Position numbers and translations under genes: made by a program. From positions 1 to 49,164 of the forward strand of contig JAPORH010000072.1 of assembly GCA_026710325.1 (NCBI GenBank): a stretch of DNA of 49,164 nucleotides. Reading direction: 5' to 3'. Below the pieces are notes generated by a model, which was not told the DNA's origin, did no database searches, and saw nothing but the letters and a program-made list of their open reading frames with translations. This stretch comes from Litoreibacter sp. GTDB taxonomy: Bacteria > Pseudomonadota > Alphaproteobacteria > Rhodobacterales > Rhodobacteraceae. Positions 8,965 through 16,917 of this stretch are shown piece after piece (positions within the stretch are counted from its first letter, which is position 1; each line of letters begins with the position of its first letter).

Positions 8965-10560
8965 TCACCCGAAAAGCTGCAACATCTCATTGAGATCGGC
9001 GAGCGTATTGGCCTCCTGAATGGGTTTGTCATGTCGCCAGCGCGACATGCGCGGGAAGCGCAGTGCGACGCCCGATTTGTGCCTGGGGGAGGCCTGAATG
9101 CCCTCAAATGCGATCTCGAACACATGCTCCGGCGTGACCTGGCGCACGGGGCCAAAGCGTTGCAGCGTGTTCTTCTTCACCCAAGCCGTGATCTGGCGAA
9201 ACTCTGCATCTGTCAGGCCGGAATAGGCTTTGGTAAAGGGCACCAGATCATTGCCGTCCCACACCGCGAAGGTGAAATCGGTAAATAGCCCCGCGCGCCT
9301 GCCAGACCCCGCCTGCGCATAAATCATCACCGCGTCGATCATCAGCGGGTCAACCTTCCATTTCCACCAATCGCCCTTCTTGCGGCCCGACAAATAGGGG
9401 CTGCCCCCGCGTTTCAGCATCAGCCCTTCTGCGAAGCGCTCGCGGGAGGTTTCGCGTGTCGCGGCCAGCCCCTCCCAACTATCAAAAGGTTCATTGGCGG
9501 ATAGGCGGATCGGGGCTTCCGGTGGCAGGTCTTCGATTAGGTCCGCAAGTTGCGCGCGGCGTGTGTCATAGCGGTCCGCCCGCAAATCAACCCCGTCTTT
9601 CTCAAGCAAATCATAGGCATAGAGCACCGCGGGTGCCTCTTTCAAAAGCTTCTTCGGAACCGTTTTGCGCCCAATCCTTGGCTGCAGGGCATTGAAGTTC
9701 TGCGGCGCATCGGCGGCATGGTCCCAGGCCAAAATCTCCCCATCCAGCACGGTGCCAGCCGGGATAAAATCCGGCAGCATAGAAAATTCTGGGAAGCGGT
9801 CTGTGATAAGCTCCTCCCCCCGCGACCACAGGAAATGCGTGCCCGCCCGGATCACCAGTTGACCGCGTATGCCGTCCCATTTCCACTCCGCCCGCCACTC
9901 CGCAGGCGCTCCGAGCGCGTCTAAGTCTTCCAGTTGATAGGCCAAATAAAACGGGTAGGGCTTGGAGGCATCTGCCTCCGGGTCCTCGGTTAGGATCAAG
10001 GCCTCGAAGCTGGTTTTGTCCGGGGTCCAGTCGCCCATTAATCGGTGCGCCAGCGTCGTCTCTTCGATCTCTGTTGCCTGCGCCAGCGCGCGGGTCATCA
10101 GCTTCTGGCTCACCCCGATGCGCAAACCACCGGTGATCAGCTTGTTGAACAGGAACCGCTCAATCGGCGGCAGGCTGTCCCATGCCTCCAATATGATCCG
10201 CTTTTTCTCATCAACCTCATGCTGGCCCAGATCGCGCACAATGCCGAGCCAGTCTGTCAGGCTGCGATCCGAGGTGCCGCGCGCCGCCGGCAATACCAAG
10301 GCGATGGTTTCCGACAAATCGCCCACCACCGGGTAGCATTCCTCAAACAGCCAAAGCGGGATGCCGGCTTTCTCAGCCGCCCATTCCCTGAGCAACGTGG
10401 TCGTCACGCCGCGCTTCGGCCTGCGCCCCGACAAGAGCGCGATAGTCCAGAGCTTGTCGTCATCAGGCGCGTCGCGAAAATACCCTGCCAATGCCGCCAC
10501 CTTGGCGTTGGTTTTGGTGGTCTGGTCCAGCGCCGTGAAGAGTTCCGCAAATCGTTTCAC
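8965..10560 (-). CDS. ATP-dependent DNA ligase (bacterial cisplatin-resistance / exonuclease-associated family)
   Basis: 531-aa DNA ligase with an N-terminal DNA-binding domain, the adenylation domain with the nucleotidyl-lysine motif EWKWDG (Lys227), FLWSRGEEL (motif III region), DGEILAW, and a C-terminal OB fold with GLMLKRG and WWKWKVD. This architecture fits the ATP-dependent ligase family encoded with an MBL-fold exonuclease, a Lhr-like helicase and a metallophosphoesterase in many proteobacteria (TIGR04120 group). Such ligases are distinct from the NAD-dependent LigA. The exonuclease partner is two genes upstream; the helicase and phosphoesterase are not in the window. Its ATG overlaps the esterase stop by 4 nt. 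Confidence 0.92.
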   Translation of the reverse strand: MKRFAELFTALDQTTKTNAKVAALAGYFRDAPDDDKLWTIALLSGRRPKRGVTTTLLREWAAEKAGIPLWLFEECYPVVGDLSETIALVLPAARGTSDRSLTDWLGIVRDLGQHEVDEKKRIILEAWDSLPPIERFLFNKLITGGLRIGVSQKLMTRALAQATEIEETTLAHRLMGDWTPDKTSFEALILTEDPEADASKPYPFYLAYQLEDLDALGAPAEWRAEWKWDGIRGQLVIRAGTHFLWSRGEELITDRFPEFSMLPDFIPAGTVLDGEILAWDHAADAPQNFNALQPRIGRKTVPKKLLKEAPAVLYAYDLLEKDGVDLRADRYDTRRAQLADLIEDLPPEAPIRLSANEPFDSWEGLAATRETSRERFAEGLMLKRGGSPYLSGRKKGDWWKWKVDPLMIDAVMIYAQAGSGRRAGLFTDFTFAVWDGNDLVPFTKAYSGLTDAEFRQITAWVKKNTLQRFGPVRQVTPEHVFEIAFEGIQASPRHKSGVALRFPRMSRWRHDKPIQEANTLADLNEMLQLFG

Positions 10561-11441
10561 GGCAGATGCGTCCTCAGATAGGTCGCCATTTTTTCAACCG
10601 AAAGGTCCGCCTCTGGCGTCCACCCGGCCGCCAATTGCCAGACATGAGGAACATCTTCCGCCTCATGGCATTCGACGGCAGGCAAAACCTGCGCCAGAAA
10701 CTCGGCGTCACCCGCCACCATCTCCCCCGTGGCCCAATGCAGGGCGACAGGCGGCATTGCGCTGAGATCGGCAAATGCGGGGGAGATGTTCGGATCCTTC
10801 GGATCGTGCCCATCAAGGTAATGCGCCAAAGCGCGATCCACCCATGAAGCGGGCAAGATCATATCCGTGTCGCGGAAGCTCTTGCGGCTTTCAAATTGGC
10901 CAGAAAGATCGGCTAACGGAGACAGAAGCCCGAGCGCCGCAGGCAGCGGTAGCCCTTCAGCCAGTAACCTGACGCAAAGACTCAAGCCCAGCCCGCCGCC
11001 AGCGCTGTCGCCTGCGACAACAATCCGCTCCGCCGGGTAATGATCCAAAGCATGGCGGTAGGCCGCCAAACAATCCTCCTGCGCGGCCGGGAAAGGGTTC
11101 GCAGGGGCCAGTCGGTAATCCACCACCCAGGCCTGCGCGCCGATTTGCGCCGCCAGCCGGGCCGCAAGCCAGCGATGCGTGAAGCTCGACCCGATGCAAA
11201 ACCCGCCACCGTGGAAATAGAGCAGCAGGTTCTCCCCCGCCCCTTTCGGGATCATCCGCCGGATGCGGTAGGTGTCAAAAAAGGTGAACCGCTGCGCGCA
11301 GCCGGGAAGTCTTCGGTACAGCAGCGCTGCGGTCCCGTCGAAAATGCGCGACAGGGTCGGCTGGTGGGCGACCATAGCCAAGGTGGGTTTTTGCACGTAA
11401 CGCGCAAACCCATTCATAAAACGTTGCGCATTGGAGGTCAT
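10557..11441 (-). CDS. HSL-family alpha/beta hydrolase (esterase) inside the ligase-exonuclease pair
   Basis: 294-aa hormone-sensitive-lipase-type esterase: oxyanion motif YFHGGGFCIGS (HGGG at 77-80), nucleophile elbow VAGDSAGGGLG with Ser146, and a late VPHVWQ that likely holds the catalytic His. It hydrolyses short acyl esters in family members; the substrate here is unknown. It is coupled by 4-nt overlaps on both sides, to the MBL exonuclease upstream and the DNA ligase downstream, so it is made from the same message as DNA-repair genes. No signal peptide is visible. Confidence 0.88.
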   Translation of the reverse strand: MTSNAQRFMNGFARYVQKPTLAMVAHQPTLSRIFDGTAALLYRRLPGCAQRFTFFDTYRIRRMIPKGAGENLLLYFHGGGFCIGSSFTHRWLAARLAAQIGAQAWVVDYRLAPANPFPAAQEDCLAAYRHALDHYPAERIVVAGDSAGGGLGLSLCVRLLAEGLPLPAALGLLSPLADLSGQFESRKSFRDTDMILPASWVDRALAHYLDGHDPKDPNISPAFADLSAMPPVALHWATGEMVAGDAEFLAQVLPAVECHEAEDVPHVWQLAAGWTPEADLSVEKMATYLRTHLP

Positions 11442-12448
11442 GCGGCGGGCTCCGTCTCGGGTGTGTCCAGGCTTTCGCCCTCAAACTCTGTCTCCACGAC
11501 TGACGCGTCATAGCCTTGGTCGCTCAGCCATTTGGTGAATTGGGAGGTATAGCCATGCGTCACAAATATCCGCTCCGCCCCCGTCGCTTTGATCGCGCTG
11601 TTGAGCCCGTCCCAATCGGCATGGTCCGACATCACGAAACCTCGGTCGGCGGACCTGCGTCGCCGGACCCCACGCATTGCCATCCAGCCGGACGCAAACC
11701 CGGTCGACGCCTGCCCAAACTTGCGTGCCCAAGGCCCGTTCATGGCGGACGGCGTGGCGATAACCAGCGCGCCGGGGTGGTCTTTGACGCTCATCTCCTG
11801 GTTCACGCGGATGGTGTCGGGCAAGGCGATGCCTTGTGCGCGCAGCACTTCATTGGTGTTCTCAATCGCGCCATGGGTCAGGATCGGGCCGATTGACGTA
11901 TCGACATGCGCCAAGATGCGCTGTGCCTTACCAAGCGCATAGGCCCCGATGATCGAAAACCGCCCCAGATCGCGGTTTGACTGCCACCAGCTGTTGATGC
12001 CCGCAACCACTTCCTCCTGTCGGTCCCATTTGAAAACGGGCAGGCCAAAGGTGCTTTCGGTGATAAAGGCGTGGCAGGGGACGGGCTCAAAAGCTTCCGA
12101 CAGACCGTCATCGACGGTTTTGTAATCGCCCGAGGCGACCCAAACCTCGCCCGCGACCTCGACCCTGATCTGCGCCGATCCCGGAACATGGCCCGCCGGA
12201 TGGAAACTGACCTGCGCGCCACCAATTTGCCGCGTTTCGCCATATGTCGTTGTTTCGATGGAAACATCGCCAAGGCGGTGCCGCATCACGGGCGCTGCTG
12301 TCTCAGTCGCCAGGTAGTGTTTCATCCCCCAGCGGGAGTGATCGGCATGGCCATGGGTGATGAGCGCGCGCTCCACCGGGCGCCACGGATCGATGTAAAA
12401 ATCGCCGGCAGGGCAGTAAATGCCTTCAGGTTTAAAAGTTAACACCAT
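11438..12448 (-). CDS. Ligase-associated DNA exonuclease (MBL-fold, SNM1/CPSF-like)
   Basis: 336-aa metallo-beta-lactamase-fold nuclease. The metal motif HGHADH is at residues 32-37. Downstream ligands appear in HPAGHVPGSAQI, ASGDYKTVDD, TESTFGLP and MSDHADW near the C-terminus, the order seen in SNM1/PSO2 and CPSF nucleases. This fits the DNA-ligase-associated exonuclease family (TIGR04122 group), which acts with the ATP-dependent ligase in repair. It is the first gene of a coupled three-gene block; its start at 12448 is the 5' end of the minus-strand run and faces the small plus-strand gene across 216 nt. Confidence 0.9.
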   Translation of the reverse strand: MVLTFKPEGIYCPAGDFYIDPWRPVERALITHGHADHSRWGMKHYLATETAAPVMRHRLGDVSIETTTYGETRQIGGAQVSFHPAGHVPGSAQIRVEVAGEVWVASGDYKTVDDGLSEAFEPVPCHAFITESTFGLPVFKWDRQEEVVAGINSWWQSNRDLGRFSIIGAYALGKAQRILAHVDTSIGPILTHGAIENTNEVLRAQGIALPDTIRVNQEMSVKDHPGALVIATPSAMNGPWARKFGQASTGFASGWMAMRGVRRRRSADRGFVMSDHADWDGLNSAIKATGAERIFVTHGYTSQFTKWLSDQGYDASVVETEFEGESLDTPETEPAA

Positions 12449-12664
12449 GGGTCTAAACTAGCCGAAATCGAAGCCATTGCGAGGGGATGGTTTGGTTAAC
12501 GTTTTCAGTCAATCGCATTCAATTAAAATTTTTTAAAAATATGAGGTTAAGACAAAGGTATGCGTATAGTGCATAGCGGTTTTTCGATTTTTGGGGGATG
12601 TCGCCGCAGCGCAGCGATCCTATTTATTTTCCAACGAAACGCACAAATTTACATGGTGAAGACA

Positions 12665-12820
12665 ATGAAATACGAGATCACAGAAATCGACCTTATGGAA
12701 ATCGAAAAGCGCGCCCGTATCGAACGCGCCCGCGCAATGAAATCGGGTCTCGCCTCGCTCAAAGCAGCGGTCGCGTCCCTGTTTTCTGGCGCAGGTTTCT
12801 CCAACGGTAAAGCCGCCTAA
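12665..12820 (+). CDS. Small charged helical protein, 51 aa, unrecognised
   Basis: Short protein MKYEITEIDLMEIEKRARIE... with a strongly charged N-terminal half that should be helical, then a Ser/Ala/Gly-rich tail ending GKAA. No signal peptide or membrane segment. The frame is open from 12560, but codon use and the position of GGTGAAG just upstream favour a start at 12665 (or ATG 12653, adding four residues). A strong terminator follows at 12855, which supports a real, stand-alone transcript. The 216 nt upstream are AT-rich and presumably hold divergent promoters. I do not recognise a family; it is not DUF1127. Confidence 0.6.
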   Translation: MKYEITEIDLMEIEKRARIERARAMKSGLASLKAAVASLFSGAGFSNGKAA

Positions 12821-12854
12821 ACCACGCATTCCTCCCCTTGGCATGGTTTTAGCA

Positions 12855-12897
12855 AAAATCCCGGATCGCCCATAAAGCGGTCCGGGATTTTCTTATT
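12855..12897 (+). terminator. Rho-independent terminator after the 51-aa gene
   Basis: Perfect 11-bp stem AAAATCCCGGA (12855-12865) / TCCGGGATTTT (12881-12891), 15-nt loop, followed by a T-rich stretch. It lies 35 nt after the stop. Confidence 0.85.
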
Positions 12898-12963
12898 TAG
12901 GACAGAGTTTTAGATAAATTTTCTGCATCGAATATGATGGGGTTGTTCCCGGAAAGGTGCAGC

Positions 12964-13653
12964 ATGAATATCTTGAAACAAGCTGTTTTTTTGGCCAGTT
13001 GCGCAGTTTTGACGGCCTGCTCTGGCTCCGATCAGGTGACACGGGGCTCAGGTCTGAACCCCGAAACGCTGGTCCAGTCGGATATGCGCGAGGCGAGCAA
13101 GACGTGGAACGTGAAAGACGTGCGCGTGACGGCGCCCAAATCGTTGAAAGTCTCCGAGGCCAATCTGTACTACCCTTGGGCCGATATCGTCTGGCGCGGT
13201 GAACCGTTCGGCAATCGCCACGCACAGGTGGAACGCATTCTCGATTTTGGCCTTACACGTGGCCTCAATCACCTTGACGGGCCGCGCGCGGTCAATGTCG
13301 ACATCACCCTCAAACGCTTCCACGCGTTGACTGAAAAGGCACGTGTTTCTGTGGGCGGGGTGCACAATATCATCTTTGATCTTTCGGTGCGCGACGCTGT
13401 GTCGGGCGCGCTAATGCACGGCCCCGTTGAGATTGAGTTGGACCTCAAAGCGTATGGCGGCGCACGTGCACTGCAGGCGATGCAGCGGGGTCATACCCAG
13501 AAAGTACGTATTGAAAGCCATCTGACCAACACAATGCGCCGTCAGTTTGGCGCAGGAAAAATCAACCCGATCACCTATAAGCCCTTGCCAAGCGATGCAG
13601 ACCTGGCCGAGCCGATTTACCTGCCTCGAGACGATGCGGGCGCGAACGGTTAG
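12964..13653 (+). CDS. DUF6778-like lipoprotein
   Basis: 229-aa exported lipoprotein. The signal peptide MNILKQAVFLASCAVLTACSG ends in lipobox LTAC, so Cys19 would be lipidated. The mature part (VKDVRVTAPKSLKVSEAN, ADIVWRGEPFGNRHAQVERI) resembles a Rhodobacteraceae-restricted family I recall as DUF6778; no function is known. The start at 12964 is supported by GGAAAGG 7 nt upstream; the upstream in-frame ATG at 12934 would spoil the signal peptide. It lies between a terminator and rlmI, which follows after 39 nt. Confidence 0.78.
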   Translation: MNILKQAVFLASCAVLTACSGSDQVTRGSGLNPETLVQSDMREASKTWNVKDVRVTAPKSLKVSEANLYYPWADIVWRGEPFGNRHAQVERILDFGLTRGLNHLDGPRAVNVDITLKRFHALTEKARVSVGGVHNIIFDLSVRDAVSGALMHGPVEIELDLKAYGGARALQAMQRGHTQKVRIESHLTNTMRRQFGAGKINPITYKPLPSDADLAEPIYLPRDDAGANG

Positions 13654-13692
13654 CGCTTTCCGCGCGCCTGAAAGCTGAGTAAAGGGTGGGGC

Positions 13693-14901
13693 ATGACAGC
13701 CCCATCTACCCCCTCCGCCTATCCGATCGTGCGCCTCAAGCCCAAGGCCGACGCCTCCCGTATCCGCGCGGGCCAGCCTTGGGTCTATGCCGACGATGTC
13801 GTCACCGACCGCCGTACCAAGAAAATAGCCGCTGGCAAGCTTGCACTTTTGCAAGATGCTGGGCGCGAGAATATCGGCGTTGTGGCGGTCAATGGCGCCT
13901 CCAAGATCATGCTGCGCATATTGGATCGCGACCCAGTGGCACAGATTGATCAAGCGTGGTTTGAGGCCAAGCTTTCCGGCGCCCATGAGCTGCGCGCGCG
14001 TTTGTACGACGCGCGTTTTTACCGGCTGGTGCACGCGGAAGGCGACGGGCTGCCGGGGCTGATTATTGATCGCTTTGGTGAGACCTGTGTGGTCCAGCCC
14101 AATGCCGCGTGGCTGGAAGCGCGGCTTGATGAGCTTTTCGCGGCATTGAAGAAAATCACTGGCGTCGAGTGTATATATAAGAGTGCATCTGGCCGCACGC
14201 GGGAGTTGGAAGGCCTCGACACGGAAAGCAAACTGATCTGCGGCACGCTCGATGGTCCCATCAAGGTCGCAATGAACGGTGCCACCTATCTGGCGGACAT
14301 CGCAGGCGGGCAAAAAACAGGTCTCTTTTATGACCAACGCCCCAATCACGCCTTTGCGGCGCGTCTCGCCAAAGACGCGCGCGTGTTGGATGTATTTTCG
14401 CATGTTGGCGGCTTTGGTCTGGCCGCGCTCGCAGGTGGTGCAGCCTCTGCGCTGGCCGTTGATGGGTCGGAACCCGCTTTGACACTGGCCCGGCAGGGCG
14501 CGGAAGACATGGGCGTGGCCGATCGTTTCGACACAAAAAAGGGCGACGCGTTCAAAGTGATGGAAAGCCTGCAGGTCGAGGGCCAGGCGTTTGATTTGGT
14601 CATCGCTGACCCACCCGCCTTTGCGCCGTCGAAAAAGGCGCTTCAAAATGGGCTCACGGCCTATTCCCGCGTGGCAGCGCAAGCGGCACGTTTGACTGAA
14701 CGTGGCGGTTATCTAGTGCTCTGCTCCTGCTCGCATGCGGCCGATTTGGGAAGGTTCCGCGCGGCGTGTCTGCGCGGCATCAACCGGGCGGGGCGGCGGG
14801 CCCAGCTACTCTATACCGGCGGGGCCGGGCCCGATCACCCGATGCATGAAGCGCTGGTCGAAAGCGGCTACCTCAAGTCGCTGTTCTTCAGGCTTGATTG
14901 A
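13693..14901 (+). CDS. rlmI: 23S rRNA (cytosine-C5)-methyltransferase, RlmI type
   Basis: 402-aa class I SAM-dependent methyltransferase. An N-terminal PUA-like RNA-binding domain (YPIVRLKPKADASRIRAGQP, PWVYADDV) precedes the Rossmann domain with the SAM motif VLDVFSHVGGFGLAAL and the catalytic-site motif ADPPAFAPSKKAL, then LVLCSCSH. RlmI methylates C1962 of 23S rRNA in E. coli. The length matches the family. The stop overlaps the PIN-protein start (TGATG), so the two are coupled. Confidence 0.88.
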   Translation: MTAPSTPSAYPIVRLKPKADASRIRAGQPWVYADDVVTDRRTKKIAAGKLALLQDAGRENIGVVAVNGASKIMLRILDRDPVAQIDQAWFEAKLSGAHELRARLYDARFYRLVHAEGDGLPGLIIDRFGETCVVQPNAAWLEARLDELFAALKKITGVECIYKSASGRTRELEGLDTESKLICGTLDGPIKVAMNGATYLADIAGGQKTGLFYDQRPNHAFAARLAKDARVLDVFSHVGGFGLAALAGGAASALAVDGSEPALTLARQGAEDMGVADRFDTKKGDAFKVMESLQVEGQAFDLVIADPPAFAPSKKALQNGLTAYSRVAAQAARLTERGGYLVLCSCSHAADLGRFRAACLRGINRAGRRAQLLYTGGAGPDHPMHEALVESGYLKSLFFRLD

Positions 14902-15440
14902 TGCGCGCCTGTCTGGACGCCTGTGTTCTTTTTCCGACCGTGCTGCGCGAAATCCTTTTGGGCGTCGCGTCACGGGGCGGCTTCACCCCGCTCTGGTCCG
15001 ACCGCATTTTGGAGGAATGGGCCCGCGCGACAATCAAGCTGGGGCCAGCGGCCGAGGCGCAGGCGCGCGGCGAAGTAGCGCTGCTACGTGCCAAGTTTCC
15101 CAAAGCCAGTGTGGTGCCAAAAGCCGGTGATCTTGCGCGGCTGCATCTGCCAGATGAGAACGACATCCACGTGCTGGCCGCAGCTATTGCGGGCTCGGCC
15201 GATGTGATTGTGACGCTCAACATAAAGGATTTCCCGCGCCAAACGCTGTCTTTCGAGGGGGTCGCGCTCGAAGTACCTGATGCTTTCCTAATGGGAATTT
15301 GGATGGAGCGGTCCGAAATGGTGGAGGCCGCGGTACACGAGGTGTACGCCACCGCACAAAAGATGATTGGGGAAGAGATCGCTCTGCGCGCGCTTTTAAA
15401 ACGGGCGCGATTGCCGCGTTTGGGGAAGGCTTTGGCCTAG
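14901..15440 (+). CDS. PIN-domain protein (putative RNase)
   Basis: 179-aa PIN-fold protein: MRACLDACVLFPTVLRE carries the first conserved Asp, LPDENDIHVLAAAI the central acidic pair, and DVIVTLNIKDFP the last Asp. These acidic residues coordinate metal in PIN ribonucleases. The start is the ATG at 14901 overlapping the rlmI stop; a TTG three bases earlier is a poor alternative. No antitoxin-like gene lies next to it, and its C-terminal ~50 residues extend beyond the usual PIN core. A toxin role is therefore not supported; RNA processing alongside RlmI is possible. Confidence 0.78.
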   Translation: MRACLDACVLFPTVLREILLGVASRGGFTPLWSDRILEEWARATIKLGPAAEAQARGEVALLRAKFPKASVVPKAGDLARLHLPDENDIHVLAAAIAGSADVIVTLNIKDFPRQTLSFEGVALEVPDAFLMGIWMERSEMVEAAVHEVYATAQKMIGEEIALRALLKRARLPRLGKALA

Positions 15441-15451
15441 AGGTTTTGCGC

Positions 15452-15521
15452 CGTGGCTTCGCCACGTCGCGGTGGCGGGGGCCAGCCCCCGCGCCCCCGG
15501 GATATTTCTAAAGCAATGAAG
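15452..15521 (+). repeat. Dispersed 3'-end repeat, copy B
   Basis: Two perfect hairpins, CGTGGC-TTC-GCCACG (15452-15466) and GCGGGGGC-CA-GCCCCCGC (15475-15492), then the tail GGATATTTCTAAAGCAATGA... ending at 15521. The tail differs from the other copies at two positions. It follows the PIN gene by 11 nt in the same orientation, between convergent genes. Confidence 0.75.
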
Positions 15522-15536
15522 AGGGCGCGGCGCGCT

Positions 15537-16235
15537 TTAGGAGTTGGCGACGCCCCATTTGGCTTCATTCGCCTCGATCGCTGCGATCCGGTCTTTGGTC
15601 TTCGGATGGCTCATCATCCAGGCAGGCATTGCGCCGCCCATACCGCCTGAGAGTTTTTCAAGTTTGGCGAAGAGTGTTTTTTGCGGCCCCGTGCCTATAC
15701 CCGCCTTGGTCAGCAGGGCTGAGGCATAGGCGTCTGCCTCATACTCATCATTGCGCGACAGGCGGGCCGCCAGCATCGAAGTCAGTATGTTGGCCAGCCA
15801 GACACCCGCAAAAGGGATGATGCGCCCTAGAATAGAGGCAAGTACGACGCGGATGGCGTTCTGGCCGGAAAAATCGATCATCCGGCGCCGCGAATGGCCA
15901 AGCGCCACGTGGCCCAGCTCATGGGCGATGACGGAGGCGAGCTCCTCTGCTGAGACATCACCGGCTTTATACTTGTTGTAGAAGCCACGCGTGATGAAGA
16001 TGCGCCCGTCAGGGGCGGCCAGCCCGTTGACCGGGTCGACCTCATATATATGGACACGGATTTGTTCCAGATCGAGGGCGCGCGCCATGTCGCGGTTCAT
16101 CTGCTCCAGCGTCGGGTCAGCGAGCCGAGTCGATTTCTGGTCGAGCATGCGTTTCGTTTTCCACGCGGAGAAGTGGTACATGACAAACGCGTAGACCGCG
16201 GCGAGCAGGACAGGCATGATTTTGATCATGTTCAT
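15537..16235 (-). CDS. M48-family zinc metalloprotease (HtpX/Oma1-like)
   Basis: 232-aa membrane protease. An N-terminal hydrophobic segment (KIMPVLLAAVYAFVMYHFSAW) is followed by the zinc motif IAHELGHVALGH (HELGH at residues 105-109 from this start), a further hydrophobic stretch (VVLASILGRIIPFAGVWLANI) and the third-ligand motif DEYEADAYA. M48 proteases degrade misfolded membrane or envelope proteins. The ATG at 16235 is chosen; a GTG at 16325 would add 30 residues of non-membrane sequence, and no start has a strong ribosome site. Convergent with the PIN gene. Confidence 0.83.
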   Translation of the reverse strand: MNMIKIMPVLLAAVYAFVMYHFSAWKTKRMLDQKSTRLADPTLEQMNRDMARALDLEQIRVHIYEVDPVNGLAAPDGRIFITRGFYNKYKAGDVSAEELASVIAHELGHVALGHSRRRMIDFSGQNAIRVVLASILGRIIPFAGVWLANILTSMLAARLSRNDEYEADAYASALLTKAGIGTGPQKTLFAKLEKLSGGMGGAMPAWMMSHPKTKDRIAAIEANEAKWGVANS

Positions 16236-16556
16236 GATATGGGGCGCGCGCAGGCCGATATCAAATGCCACGTCCTGACGGAATGTCGCGGGTTTCCCAA
16301 AGACCTTTCGCCCGTTTTGGATCACTTATTTCACACCCATCACGCCGTTTTTGGCGGTTTTCACGCCCCCGTTATGCCGCCTCTCACCGTGCGGAACACG
16401 CTGTGCATTTGCGCACCCAGCACACGGAAATGACAGCGGATGTGTTTTGAAAGGCCGGATGGGAGGGCGCATATTTGGTCCATCAAAGGCACAACGCCTC
16501 AGAAACAAACGCCCCACGCATCACAACCTGGGGCACCGACAAACTGGAGAAAGACA

Positions 16557-16847
16557 ATGAAAACCATCATCGCAACCGCCCTCGTTTCCCTTTCGCTGGC
16601 CGCTCCGGCTGCTGCTGAAACGGCTCAAGAGTTCTTCGCACTTAGCAACGACTCAGCTGCCGAGCGTATCGTCTCTGAGACATCTATCGGCGATCCAATC
16701 GCTGCAGCCAAAAGCTTCGTGCTGACCAACGACAGTCCAGCTGAGCTGAACCTGAACTTCGACCGTGCGCGCAATGTTGACGTCAAAGCGGTGCAGCAAT
16801 TCTTTGCTTTGGACAACGACTCCGCAGCTGAGCGCATCGTTCGCTAA
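16557..16847 (+). CDS. Secreted 96-aa protein with three copies of an F-x-L-x-NDS-x-AE motif
   Basis: Signal peptide MKTIIATALVSLSLAAPAAA, probably cleaved before ETAQ, leaving a mature periplasmic protein of about 76 aa. The mature part repeats a short motif: FFALSNDSAAERIV, then FVLTNDSPAELNL, then FFALDNDSAAERIV at the C-terminus. The first and third copies are nearly identical in protein and diverge mainly at third codon positions in DNA, suggesting selection on the peptide. The start is supported by GGAG 8 nt upstream. A strong terminator follows, so this is a single-gene unit. The family is not recognised by me. Confidence 0.75.
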   Translation: MKTIIATALVSLSLAAPAAAETAQEFFALSNDSAAERIVSETSIGDPIAAAKSFVLTNDSPAELNLNFDRARNVDVKAVQQFFALDNDSAAERIVR

Positions 16848-16883
16848 TACCCCCAAGATACGGGGCACACCCCCGCATCGCCT

Positions 16884-16917
16884 AAACGGCCTCCCACATC
16901 CCAGGGGAGGCCGTTTT
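16884..16917. terminator. Bidirectional rho-independent terminator
   Basis: Perfect 12-bp stem AAACGGCCTCCC (16884-16895) / GGGAGGCCGTTT (16905-16916) with T-rich flank on the plus strand and A-run on the left arm, so it can act in both directions. It sits between the repeat-motif secreted protein and the end of the convergent VWA gene, overlapping the latter's stop codon. Confidence 0.85.

Noticed and set aside
14901-15440. PIN protein as toxin of a toxin-antitoxin pair
   Set aside because: No small antitoxin gene precedes or follows it; it is coupled to the housekeeping rlmI gene and is longer than typical VapC.
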